Origin: Ignavibacteriales bacterium
Lineage (GTDB): Bacteria; Bacteroidota; Ignavibacteria; Ignavibacteriales; Ignavibacteriaceae
NCBI GenBank assembly: GCA_016707585.1
Contig: JADJHL010000008.1
Coordinates: forward strand, 1-64,000
Length of the DNA stretch: 64,000 nucleotides
Reading direction: 5' to 3'
The notes beneath the pieces are model-generated. The model made no database searches and was not told the origin of the DNA. It saw only the letters and a list, made by a program, of their open reading frames with translations. Within the stretch, counting starts at the first letter, position 1. The number at the start of each line of letters is the position of its first letter. The position numbers and the translations under genes were made by a program. Of the stretch, positions 52,077 to 60,412 are shown piece by piece.

Positions 52077-52795
52077 TTACGTTTAAAAACTTAGAGAAGA
52101 AGTTTGGAAAATTTCATGTGCTTAAGAATATTTCTCTCATGGTTCAACCAGGAAAAATTACAGCTATAGTTGGACCAAATGGTTCAGGAAAAACCACAAT
52201 CATTAAATCTATTTTAGGTTTAGTTAAACCAGACAGCGGTGATATTTTAATTGATGATAAATCAATATTGGATAAATATCTATATAGAAAAAATATTGGA
52301 TACATGCCGCAATCGGCAAGTTTTCCTGAAAATTTAACAGTACAGGAAGTAATAAAAATGATTGCTGATTTACGAAATGACATAATAGATATTGAATCGA
52401 GCCTAATCGAAATATTAAACTTAATTCCTGAAATGAATAAACAAATAAAAAATCTTTCAGGGGGAAACAAACAAAAATTAAGTGCTTACATCGCATTAAT
52501 ATTTAATCCTTCAATAATAATTCTGGATGAACCCACTGCTGGACTTGATCCTGTAGCAAGCAGCAATCTTAAGCAAAGAATTTTAGAAGAGCGTACCAAA
52601 GGAAAAACAATAATTCTTACTTCTCACATTATGAGCGAGATTGAAGAACTTGCGGACAACATATTATTTCTCATCGATGGCAGGATTGTTTTTGATGGTG
52701 AAGTGAAAGATTTAATTGAATCAAGTGGTGAGCAAAAATTAGAAAAAGCAATTGCTAACATGATGACAGAAAACGCAAATGGAACTTATAACTAA
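52073..52795 (+). CDS. nosF: NosF ABC-transporter ATPase
   Basis: 240 residues. Walker A GPNGSGKTTIIKSILG (about 34-50), Q-loop MPQSASFPENLTVQEVIKM, ABC signature LSGGNKQKLSAYIAL, Walker B IIILDEPTAGLDP, H-loop TSHIMSEIEEL. It powers NosY for maturation of the NosZ copper site. TTG start (52073) overlaps nosD; the stop overlaps nosY by 17 bases. Confidence 0.95.
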   Translation: MITFKNLEKKFGKFHVLKNISLMVQPGKITAIVGPNGSGKTTIIKSILGLVKPDSGDILIDDKSILDKYLYRKNIGYMPQSASFPENLTVQEVIKMIADLRNDIIDIESSLIEILNLIPEMNKQIKNLSGGNKQKLSAYIALIFNPSIIILDEPTAGLDPVASSNLKQRILEERTKGKTIILTSHIMSEIEELADNILFLIDGRIVFDGEVKDLIESSGEQKLEKAIANMMTENANGTYN

Positions 52796-53591
52796 AATTA
52801 TCAAATTCGAACTGAGTAATACATTCAGGAGTAAGTGGATAATCGTATATTCTGCTTTCTTTCTGCTACTAACATTTCTTCTGTTCAATTTTGAAGAAGA
52901 CACAAACAAAGCAGCATTAAGTTTGATGAATATTGTTTTAATCGTAATACCGCTTGTAAGCCTTATATTCGGAACGATGTACGTTTATAACTCATTAGAT
53001 TACATTCAAATGGTTCTTTGTCAGCCAATAAACAGAAAATCTTTATTTGTTGGATTATATCTTGGTAATTCTATTCCTATAGCTTCAGGATTTTTATTCG
53101 GCACATTGCTTGGAACAATTTTGAGTGGATATTCTTTTATCGATAATAAATCAATTTTGATTTTAATTGTAATAGGTTTTGCACTAACGTTTATTTTTAC
53201 TGCAATTGCCTTTTGGATAGCAATTAAGTTTTCTGATAAAGCAAGAGGACTTGGAGTATCAATAATTATCTGGCTAATGCTTTCTGTTGTTTATGATGGT
53301 TTAGTTTTATTTTTAATTTATTATTTCAGAGAATATCCAATTGAAAATATAGTACTTGGAGTCAGTCTTTTAAATCCAATCGATTTGGCGAGAATATTTT
53401 TTATACTCGATTTCAATGTCTCAGCATTGATGGGCTACACTGGTGCATTATTCAATAAGTTCTTTGGCAGCTCGCTTGGGACTATTCTTTCAATAGCTAT
53501 GATGTTTTTGTGGTTTGTAGTTCCAATATTACTAGGGCTAAAAAGTTTTTACAAAAAGATTTCTGATTTTTATGAACAGTTTCTTTTCTAA
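52779..53591 (+). CDS. nosY: NosY ABC-transporter permease
   Basis: 270 residues, six membrane helices (WIIVYSAFFLLLTFLLF, MNIVLIVIPLVSLIFGTMY, SIPIASGFLFGTLLGTIL, LILIVIGFALTFIFTAIAFW, LGVSIIIWLMLSVVYDGLVL, ILSIAMMFLWFVVPILLGL). The N-terminal ELSNTFRSKWIIVYS is the cytosolic coupling helix of the NosY family. It pairs with NosF. The stop lies inside the following Rrf2 gene (20-base overlap). Confidence 0.93.
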   Translation: MELITKIIKFELSNTFRSKWIIVYSAFFLLLTFLLFNFEEDTNKAALSLMNIVLIVIPLVSLIFGTMYVYNSLDYIQMVLCQPINRKSLFVGLYLGNSIPIASGFLFGTLLGTILSGYSFIDNKSILILIVIGFALTFIFTAIAFWIAIKFSDKARGLGVSIIIWLMLSVVYDGLVLFLIYYFREYPIENIVLGVSLLNPIDLARIFFILDFNVSALMGYTGALFNKFFGSSLGTILSIAMMFLWFVVPILLGLKSFYKKISDFYEQFLF

Positions 53592-53997
53592 AAAATGTGA
53601 ATACGGCTTACAGGCAGTTTTGTATTTAACGGCTCAAGATGCTGAGTTCTTATGCTCTGCTGAAGAAATATCCAGCAAACTAAAAATACCAAAAGAATTT
53701 ACATCTAAAATCTTACAAGATCTGACAGAGAAGGGGATAATCATTTCACGCAAAGGAAGGGAAGGAGGATTTAAACTTGCAATAGATCCTAATCAAATTA
53801 AACTTATCGATATAGTTGAAGCAATAGATGGATTAGATATCTTAAAAAATTGCGTGATGGGTTTTCAAAATTGTAATAAAGAAACGAAATGTCCCATTCA
53901 TTCGGAATGGATGGAAATTGTTAATAAAGCATATAGGATGTTAAGTGAGAAAACGATTGATAAATTAATTGTAAAATCATTTAACATAATTATTTAA
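53572..53997 (+). CDS. Second Rrf2-family regulator, at end of nos operon
   Basis: 141 residues. Winged helix (KKCEYGLQAVLYLTAQD, IPKEFTSKILQDLTEKGIII, RKGREGGFKLAIDPNQIKL) and three Cys at 94, 101 and 107 (CVMGFQNCNKETKC), with the same C-x6-C-x5-C spacing as the Rrf2 protein at 38.5 kb. An Fe-S cluster is expected. Overlap with nosY shows it is made with the nos proteins, pointing to feedback control of nos by NO, O2 or Fe-S supply. Confidence 0.85.
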   Translation: MNSFFSKKCEYGLQAVLYLTAQDAEFLCSAEEISSKLKIPKEFTSKILQDLTEKGIIISRKGREGGFKLAIDPNQIKLIDIVEAIDGLDILKNCVMGFQNCNKETKCPIHSEWMEIVNKAYRMLSEKTIDKLIVKSFNIII

Positions 53998-54079
53998 TTG
54001 TTAATAGGTTAAACCAAAATAACATTACCATTTTAAAAATATTTTCTGCTAAGCAATTCTCAAAACAAAGCTTTCCATT

Positions 54080-54388
54080 TTAATCCTCAATATTATTTGC
54101 TATTCTACATACTTTTGTAACCCAAGCTCTGCTTACATTTAGTCTTCTTGCAAGAGCAGCTTGGTTTAAAACTGTTCCATTATCAATTAATAATTTGTAC
54201 TCACCTGCCAATATTTTGTAATCAATTTTGGTTCTTGGATTATTTATTATTTTGATTTCAGGTAGGTAAAATCCCTCTGTTAACTGATAACATTTCTTAA
54301 GGCTGAGATCCAAATAATTTGGTAATTCTTCTCTATCAATGGTCAATTTGAGTCTACCATTTGTTGATTTTGCGATAAAAAGAGGCAA
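54080..54388 (-). CDS. Helix-turn-helix protein, probable remnant of a recombinase tail
   Basis: 102 residues with a TTG start at 54388. The C-terminal 35 hold LNQAALARRLNVSRAWVTKV, a clear helix-turn-helix. The N-terminal part (LPLFIAKSTNGRLKLTIDRE) is beta-like. This layout is that of the last part of large serine recombinases of mobile elements, so the gene may be a fragment whose catalytic N-terminus is lost. Its frame stays open upstream toward the bidirectional terminator. It could also be a small regulator. The gap 53998-54079 shows nothing. Confidence 0.5.
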   Translation of the reverse strand: MPLFIAKSTNGRLKLTIDREELPNYLDLSLKKCYQLTEGFYLPEIKIINNPRTKIDYKILAGEYKLLIDNGTVLNQAALARRLNVSRAWVTKVCRIANNIED

Positions 54389-54430
54389 TTCAAGCCTATT
54401 TTTTTTTGAGTCGGTATCGTGTTTGCGGAC

Positions 54431-54460
54431 AAAAAAATCCCGATAATTCGGGATTTTTTT
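54431..54460. terminator. Bidirectional intrinsic terminator
   Basis: AAAAAAATCCCGA (54431-54443) and TCGGGATTTTTTT (54448-54460) are perfect complements with a 4-base loop, giving T-runs in both directions. No gene ends directly at it on either strand, so it may have belonged to the lost part of the fragment nearby. From here to the operator at 54616 nothing else is seen. Confidence 0.75.
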
Positions 54461-54615
54461 GTTTTAAACCTTTTATTATTACTAATCAAACTTCTTGTTT
54501 ACTCATTTATCTTAAAAATGTGTCTTTAAAATACTTTTTAAGAATCATCGCTAAAAAAAATAATTATCAGTTCCATATTGACTTTAATTGTTAGAATTGT
54601 GAAATTACAATCGTG

Positions 54616-54633
54616 CCCGCAAACGTTTGCGGG
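54616..54633. promoter_or_regulatory. LacI-type operator upstream of the regulator
   Basis: CCCGCAAACGTTTGCGGG is a perfect 18-base palindrome with the central C-G step typical of LacI-family sites. It is 15 bases before the LacI-family gene start, so it likely gives autorepression. A sister site lies before galT. Confidence 0.9.
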
Positions 54634-54648
54634 TAAAATCTAAAAAAT

Positions 54649-55653
54649 ATGAAACAAGCTACTATAAAAAATATTGCGTCCGAGTTAAAGTTATCGGCAT
54701 CAACGGTTTCGCGCGCGCTCAACAATCATCCTGATATACACAAAGAAACAAAACGACTTGTAAACTCCCTTGCAACGGAATTAGGTTATCGACCAAACAT
54801 TATAGCCAGAAATCTAAAGTCAAGTAAATCAAAACAGATTGGTGTTGTGGTTCCAGAAATTAGACACGATTTTTTTGCAAATGCTTTAAGCGGAATTGAA
54901 GAAGTTGCTTATCAAAAAGGTTACACAGTAATTCTTGCTCAATCAAATGAGGATAAAGATCGAGAAGAGGTTAATTTAAACTCAATGTATCTTCATCGTG
55001 TTGCTGGAATTATTGTATCAATATCTCAAACAACTTCGGATAGTTCACACTTTAAAAGGTTGATAGATAAAGGTGTGAAGATGGTATTTTTTGATAGAGT
55101 TTGCGATGATGTAAATGCTTCAACTGTACATATTGATGATATGCAAAGTTCTTATGATGTTGTTAAATACCTTGTAAATAAAGGTTATAAAAAGATCATC
55201 CATTTTGCTGGTCCACAAAACCTGGCTATTTGTAAAAACAGAAAACTTGGGTATGAAAAAGCATTGATTGATTCAGGAGTTTTATATTCACCAGTTGTAA
55301 TAGAAGGTGGTATGCATGAAAGCAATGGATATGCTCACGTTGATAAGATGATTGAAATGGGAATTGATAACTGTGCAATTTTTGCTGTTAATGATCCAGT
55401 TGCTGTTGGTGCAGTTAAAAGATTAAAAGAACTTGGGATAAAGATTCCACAACAAGTTGGTATTGTTGGGTTTTCAAATAATCCAATTACTGAAATGATA
55501 AGTCCACAGCTAACTACTGTAGAACAACCGGCGTTTGAGATGGGAAAAAGAGCTGCAGAAATTTTAATTCATGAAATAGAGGATGAAAATACTGTGATCA
55601 TTCCATCTGATATCAAATTAGAAACAAATTTAATTGTAAGAGAATCAGCTTAA
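54649..55653 (+). CDS. LacI-family transcriptional regulator
   Basis: 334 residues. N-terminal helix-turn-helix (ATIKNIASELKLSASTVSRA, LNNHPDIHKETKR), hinge helix (NIIARNLKSSKSKQIGVVVP) and a periplasmic-binding-like effector domain (FFANALSGIEEVAYQKGYTV, VNDPVAVGAVKRLKELGIKI, QVGIVGFSNNPITEMISPQL). It binds a sugar or sugar phosphate, probably galactose-derived given galT and lacZ downstream. The two matching palindromes before itself and before galT are the evident targets. Confidence 0.93.
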   Translation: MKQATIKNIASELKLSASTVSRALNNHPDIHKETKRLVNSLATELGYRPNIIARNLKSSKSKQIGVVVPEIRHDFFANALSGIEEVAYQKGYTVILAQSNEDKDREEVNLNSMYLHRVAGIIVSISQTTSDSSHFKRLIDKGVKMVFFDRVCDDVNASTVHIDDMQSSYDVVKYLVNKGYKKIIHFAGPQNLAICKNRKLGYEKALIDSGVLYSPVVIEGGMHESNGYAHVDKMIEMGIDNCAIFAVNDPVAVGAVKRLKELGIKIPQQVGIVGFSNNPITEMISPQLTTVEQPAFEMGKRAAEILIHEIEDENTVIIPSDIKLETNLIVRESA

Positions 55654-55670
55654 TGTTTTTTTCAAATCAA

Positions 55671-55688
55671 CCTGCAAACGTTTGCAGG
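55671..55688. promoter_or_regulatory. LacI-type operator upstream of galT
   Basis: CCTGCAAACGTTTGCAGG, a perfect 18-base palindrome, differs from the site before the regulator only at one symmetric position (T/A for C/G). It lies 13 bases upstream of galT and should control galT, the beta-galactosidase and perhaps genes beyond. Confidence 0.9.
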
Positions 55689-55701
55689 TAAAATTAAAAC
55701 T

Positions 55702-56748
55702 ATGAAAATGGAAAACAGTCATAGAAGATATAATCAACTTAACGGCGAATGGGTGTTGGTTTCACCACATCGCACACAAAGACCCTGGCAAGGTAAAGTA
55801 GAAGATCATCAAAACAATTTTAAAAATGAATATGATGAAAATTGTTATTTATGTCCGGGTAACAATCGCGTAAACAATCACATAAATCCAAAGTACAACT
55901 CAACTTTTGTTTTTGATAATGACTTTAGTTCATTGACTGCATACTCGGAAGGTATTGAGATCAAAAGTGAATTGCTTCAAGCAAAATCTGAAAAAGGCAT
56001 TTGCAGAGTTATATGTTTTTCTTCTAAACATAATGTTTCTCTGGCTGAATTAAGTGTTAAAGAAATTGAAGGTGTAATTCGGGTTTGGCAAAGTGAGTAT
56101 TTAACTCTGGGAGAAAAAACATTTATTAATAATGTGCAGATTTTTGAAAATAAAGGTGAGATAATGGGGTGTAGTAATCCACATCCGCATGGACAAATTT
56201 GGGCTCAGGAAAGTATTCCGAATGAAATTCTTAAAGAACAAAAAAGCCAGTTTAAATATTTTAGCGAAAATCAAAATACATTATTAAGTAATTATCTACA
56301 GGTAGAAAAAAAGGAAGTTGAAAGAATAGTTTACGAAAATAACAGTTTTGTTTTATTGGTTCCTTTCTGGGCTATCTGGCCGTTTGAAACAATGATAATT
56401 CCCAAACGGGCGATAAGTAATATTCTTAATCTTACAAAGGAAGAGATTAAAGATTTTGCAGATGTTATTAAAATTACAACTGTTAAATATGATAACATTT
56501 TTGAAACATCGTTTCCATACTCGGCAGGTATTCATCAATCTCCAACAGACGGTACTGAACACGAAGAATGGCATATGCATATGCATTTTTACCCGCCTTT
56601 GTTAAGATCTGCATCAATAAAAAAGTTTATGGTTGGATATGAATTATTAGCAGAACCACAAAGAGATCTTACTCCTGAACGCAGTGCAGAGTTATTAAGA
56701 CAAGCTGATTCAACTCATTATTTGTTGAGAGGAAAAAATGCAGAATAA
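55702..56748 (+). CDS. galT: Galactose-1-phosphate uridylyltransferase
   Basis: 348 residues. NQLNGEWVLVSPHRTQRPWQ opens the family. The zinc site is CYLCPGN (Cys48, Cys51). The active-site motif is NPHPHGQIW, with the His nucleophile in H-x-H-G-Q (His161, His163). FWAIWPFETMIIPKR and HMHMHFYPPLLRS complete the HIT-fold match. Exchanges UMP between UDP-glucose and galactose-1-phosphate in the Leloir pathway. The start 6 bases downstream (ATG 55708) is also possible. The end overlaps the beta-galactosidase gene by 11 bases. Confidence 0.95.
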   Translation: MKMENSHRRYNQLNGEWVLVSPHRTQRPWQGKVEDHQNNFKNEYDENCYLCPGNNRVNNHINPKYNSTFVFDNDFSSLTAYSEGIEIKSELLQAKSEKGICRVICFSSKHNVSLAELSVKEIEGVIRVWQSEYLTLGEKTFINNVQIFENKGEIMGCSNPHPHGQIWAQESIPNEILKEQKSQFKYFSENQNTLLSNYLQVEKKEVERIVYENNSFVLLVPFWAIWPFETMIIPKRAISNILNLTKEEIKDFADVIKITTVKYDNIFETSFPYSAGIHQSPTDGTEHEEWHMHMHFYPPLLRSASIKKFMVGYELLAEPQRDLTPERSAELLRQADSTHYLLRGKNAE

Positions 56749-59700
56749 ATTTTTCTATTTAGTTTTGATTTTAATAATGCTGCTTCCAATAAAAATGTTT
56801 TCACAATACGGTAAAATCAATATTGATAAATATATTCAGGATGCGGAAGTATTTAATGAAAATCAACTTGAACACAGCCCCACTTTAATTCCTTTTGAAA
56901 CAATTCAATCCGCGAAAGAAAATAGAATAACTGATTCAAAATATTATCAATCACTGAATGGCAAATGGAAATTTAATCTTGAAAATACTCCATACATTTT
57001 TACAAAAGATTTTTATGAAATAAATTTTAACGATGTAAAGTGGAATGAAATCACCGTTCCATCAGTTTGGCAAATGCAAGGATACGATCATCTTATTTAC
57101 AGAAATGTACCAATGGAATTTGCTCCTTATGATCCACCAAATGTTCCAAAAGAATTGAATCCAACCGGATGTTATAGAAGAAGTTTTAATATTGATAAAG
57201 ATTGGAATGGAAGAAAAATTATTCTTCATTTTGATGGTGTTAAATCAAATGCTTTTGTTTGGATAAATGGAAAATTTGTTGGTTATGATGAAGGCGGAAT
57301 GACTCCAGCTGAATTTGATATTACTGAATTCATTGAAGAAAAAAATAATCAGATAACAGTTTTGGTTACACGCTGGTCAAGCGGTTCATATTTGGAAGAC
57401 CAGGACATGTGGCGTTACTCTGGAATTTTTAGAGATGTTTATCTTTATTCAAAACTTAAAGTTTCTATTTCAGATTTATCTGTTATTACAGATTTTGATA
57501 GCAATTATAAAGATGCAAATCTTATTCTAAAACTTGCTATCAACTCATCCTCAAATTCCAATACAAATAATTACAAAATAAAATATTCATTGTTTGATAA
57601 TAAGTCTTATAAAATTATTGAAGAAACATCTAATACATTTTCAAACAACAAATTTGAAATCAACAAGCTAATCCAAAATCCAAAACAGTGGTCAGATGAA
57701 AAACCAAATCTCTATACATTAATTATAGAATTATTGGATGGGGATAAATCTGTAGAACTAATCAAACAGAAAGTTGGATTTAGAGAACTTGAAATTATAA
57801 ATGGACAAGCTTGTTTGAATGGTAAACCAGTTTATTTCAGAGGTGTAAATCGTCACGAGCATCATCCCGATTTTAGTGGTGCAATTACAGAAGAGATGAT
57901 GATCAAAGATATTAAGCTGATGAAACAATTTAATGTTAATGCAGTTCGAACAAGTCATTATCCAAATTCTCCACTCTGGTATGAATTGTGTGATGAATAT
58001 GGAATTTTAATACAAGATGAGGTAAATGCTGAATGTCATTATAAAGAATATTGGTTTCCGGGCTTAGAATTTTATCATGCATCTTTTATGGATAGATTTT
58101 CTGGAATGATCCAGCGAGATAAAAATTATCCGTGTGTTGTAATGTGGAGTACAGGAAACGAATGTGGACTTGGAGAAATCCATTACAAAATGAATGATTA
58201 TGCAAGAGCCAATGATGGAACAAGATTTATAATGCACCAATCAAATACTCCAGATGGTGAAGCACCCTATGCAGATATTATTGGTCCACGCTATCCAACG
58301 GTTTCCAGCTTAAGATATATCGGAATAAATTCTAACAAACCAGTTGTGATGGGAGAATATGCACACGCAATGGGAAATAGTTTAGGGCAATTCGCTGAAC
58401 TTTGGGATTTGATTTATTCCTTGCCTTCATTGCAGGGCGGATTTATTTGGGATTGGGTTGACCAGGGAATAAATGTGAATTTAAAACTTACTCCGGAATT
58501 ATCTGATAATAAAATAATATCTGCGGTTATGGGTAATCCAGCATTAATTGATGGACATAAAGGCAAAGCAATAAAACTAAGTGGATTGGATGATTGGATT
58601 GAAATTTACAATCATAAAATTTTTGATTCACTTGATAATAATATTGTAATTGAATTCTGGATTAAGCCTGATGAATGGTACATCGAAAATCCAATTATTA
58701 CTCGTGCAAACCAGTTTGGTGTAATACAACGTTATGCAGATTCACTTTCATTTTACATAAATGATTATAATAATTCCGTTACAACATCTCTTCCATCAAA
58801 TTGGAAAAATAACTGGCATTTTATAAAAGCTGCGTATGACGGAAATGATATGAGACTTTTTATTGATAATCAATTAAAAGTTTCAAAAAAATATAATAAC
58901 TCATTTAGGTTTGTTCATTATCCGGTAAACATTGGACGAGATTATTATCGCCATACTGATCAACATCTTGGATGGATTGCAAACTGCGCAATTGATGAAA
59001 TAATTATTAGTAGCATTTTTGATGGAAAGAAAAAACAATTATTAAATCTTCCGTTGGATGAAATTGAAACAAAAGATAAGTTCATTTATTACGGCGCAAG
59101 CTCATTTGTCTGTAACGGAGTAATCTTTAACAATAGAACACCACAACCTGAACTTTATGAAATGAAAAAAAGCCAGGCACCAATTCGATTTTCACTTTCA
59201 GAAGACAAATCCAAAATAAATATTATAAACTACTACAGCTTTACAAACTTAGATGAAATTGATTTTAACTGGTCACTTTATCAAAGCGGAAGAAAAACGA
59301 ATGAAGGGAAACTAAATGTTAGTTGTGATCCGCTAAAAGATATATCAATTTCTAATCCAGTTTTTGGTTTAAAATATTTACCCGATGAAGAATACATTTT
59401 AGAAGTAACTGCTAACTATAAGGATAATACAGAGTTTGTTAATAAAGGGGATGAGATAAATTTTGAGCAGTTTATTCTTTCGTCTTCATTAAATGAAATA
59501 AAGAAAAAAAAATCAGAAACAGATTTATCAATAACTGAAAATGAAAAAGCAATAAATTTTACAGGAGAAAACTTTTCTTACTCCATTAATAAAAACGATG
59601 GACAGCTTTTTATCTCTTCATCAAAAGAAAAACTAAATCTCTCTGGACCAGAATTAAATGTTTGGCGTGCACCAATTTCAAACGAAAGAGTTGATTGGGG

Positions 59701-60382
59701 AAAAGCTGAAGCCGAAGATTGGTACTCAGCAGGCCTAAATAGATTGATACTTGATTCATCTGATGTGAAAATAAATTCTCAATCAAAAAAAGTTGAAGTA
59801 ACAGTAAAACAATTTTACAGATTACCCGGCAATGATGATTATATAATAAACCAATTTGACTATTCGGTTTTTACAGATGGTGAAATAAAAATTAATCAAG
59901 CAGTCGAATTTATAGGAAGATTTAACTTTGAATGGTTGCCTCGTGTTGGAATGGAATTTAATTTATCAAATTCTTGTGATAATGTTGAATGGTATGGCAA
60001 AGGGCCATTTGAAACATATCCAGACAGAAAAACTGGTGCGAAAATTAATTGGTACAAATTATCAACTGATTCTTTCTATGTCCCTTATGTTCAGCCTGAA
60101 GATTATGGAAATAGAACTGATGTAAAAACATTAAATTTATTTGCTGGTAATTCAAATCCTTTCTCAATTACATCTGATGAAAAATTTAATTTTTCTGTAA
60201 CACCGTATAAAAATATTGAAAGAGCAGTTTATCCATTCCAATTAGAAGTTGCAGATGATTTAACACTTAACATAGATTATAAAATAACTGGAGTTGGTGA
60301 CACACCAGTTCCAACATTGCCAAAGTACAGAGCATACCCGGTTAATTATAATTATTCAATTATAATTACTCCGAATAAATAG
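56738..60382 (+). CDS. Exported GH2 beta-galactosidase with LamG-like insert
   Basis: 1214 residues. Signal peptide FYLVLILIMLLPIKMFSQ. Sugar-binding domain (about 50-230, WQMQGYDHLIYRNVPMEFAP), immunoglobulin-like part, then the GH2 barrel: VNRHEHHP, RTSHYPNSPLWYELCDEYG, acid/base Glu475 in MWSTGNECGLGE and nucleophile Glu540 in VVMGEYAHAMGNS. GGFIWDWVDQGI closes the site. At about 596-765 a concanavalin/LamG-like domain is inserted (AIKLSGLDDWIEIYN, VIEFWIKPDEW, MRLFIDNQLKV). The C-terminal domain is as in large LacZ (WYGKGPFETYPDRK, QPEDYGNRTDV). Cleaves beta-galactosides in the periplasm or outside. Confidence 0.93.
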   Translation: MQNKFFYLVLILIMLLPIKMFSQYGKINIDKYIQDAEVFNENQLEHSPTLIPFETIQSAKENRITDSKYYQSLNGKWKFNLENTPYIFTKDFYEINFNDVKWNEITVPSVWQMQGYDHLIYRNVPMEFAPYDPPNVPKELNPTGCYRRSFNIDKDWNGRKIILHFDGVKSNAFVWINGKFVGYDEGGMTPAEFDITEFIEEKNNQITVLVTRWSSGSYLEDQDMWRYSGIFRDVYLYSKLKVSISDLSVITDFDSNYKDANLILKLAINSSSNSNTNNYKIKYSLFDNKSYKIIEETSNTFSNNKFEINKLIQNPKQWSDEKPNLYTLIIELLDGDKSVELIKQKVGFRELEIINGQACLNGKPVYFRGVNRHEHHPDFSGAITEEMMIKDIKLMKQFNVNAVRTSHYPNSPLWYELCDEYGILIQDEVNAECHYKEYWFPGLEFYHASFMDRFSGMIQRDKNYPCVVMWSTGNECGLGEIHYKMNDYARANDGTRFIMHQSNTPDGEAPYADIIGPRYPTVSSLRYIGINSNKPVVMGEYAHAMGNSLGQFAELWDLIYSLPSLQGGFIWDWVDQGINVNLKLTPELSDNKIISAVMGNPALIDGHKGKAIKLSGLDDWIEIYNHKIFDSLDNNIVIEFWIKPDEWYIENPIITRANQFGVIQRYADSLSFYINDYNNSVTTSLPSNWKNNWHFIKAAYDGNDMRLFIDNQLKVSKKYNNSFRFVHYPVNIGRDYYRHTDQHLGWIANCAIDEIIISSIFDGKKKQLLNLPLDEIETKDKFIYYGASSFVCNGVIFNNRTPQPELYEMKKSQAPIRFSLSEDKSKINIINYYSFTNLDEIDFNWSLYQSGRKTNEGKLNVSCDPLKDISISNPVFGLKYLPDEEYILEVTANYKDNTEFVNKGDEINFEQFILSSSLNEIKKKKSETDLSITENEKAINFTGENFSYSINKNDGQLFISSSKEKLNLSGPELNVWRAPISNERVDWGKAEAEDWYSAGLNRLILDSSDVKINSQSKKVEVTVKQFYRLPGNDDYIINQFDYSVFTDGEIKINQAVEFIGRFNFEWLPRVGMEFNLSNSCDNVEWYGKGPFETYPDRKTGAKINWYKLSTDSFYVPYVQPEDYGNRTDVKTLNLFAGNSNPFSITSDEKFNFSVTPYKNIERAVYPFQLEVADDLTLNIDYKITGVGDTPVPTLPKYRAYPVNYNYSIIITPNK

Positions 60383-60412
60383 CAATGTTATTAAAGAATA
60401 TAATAATTTAAT

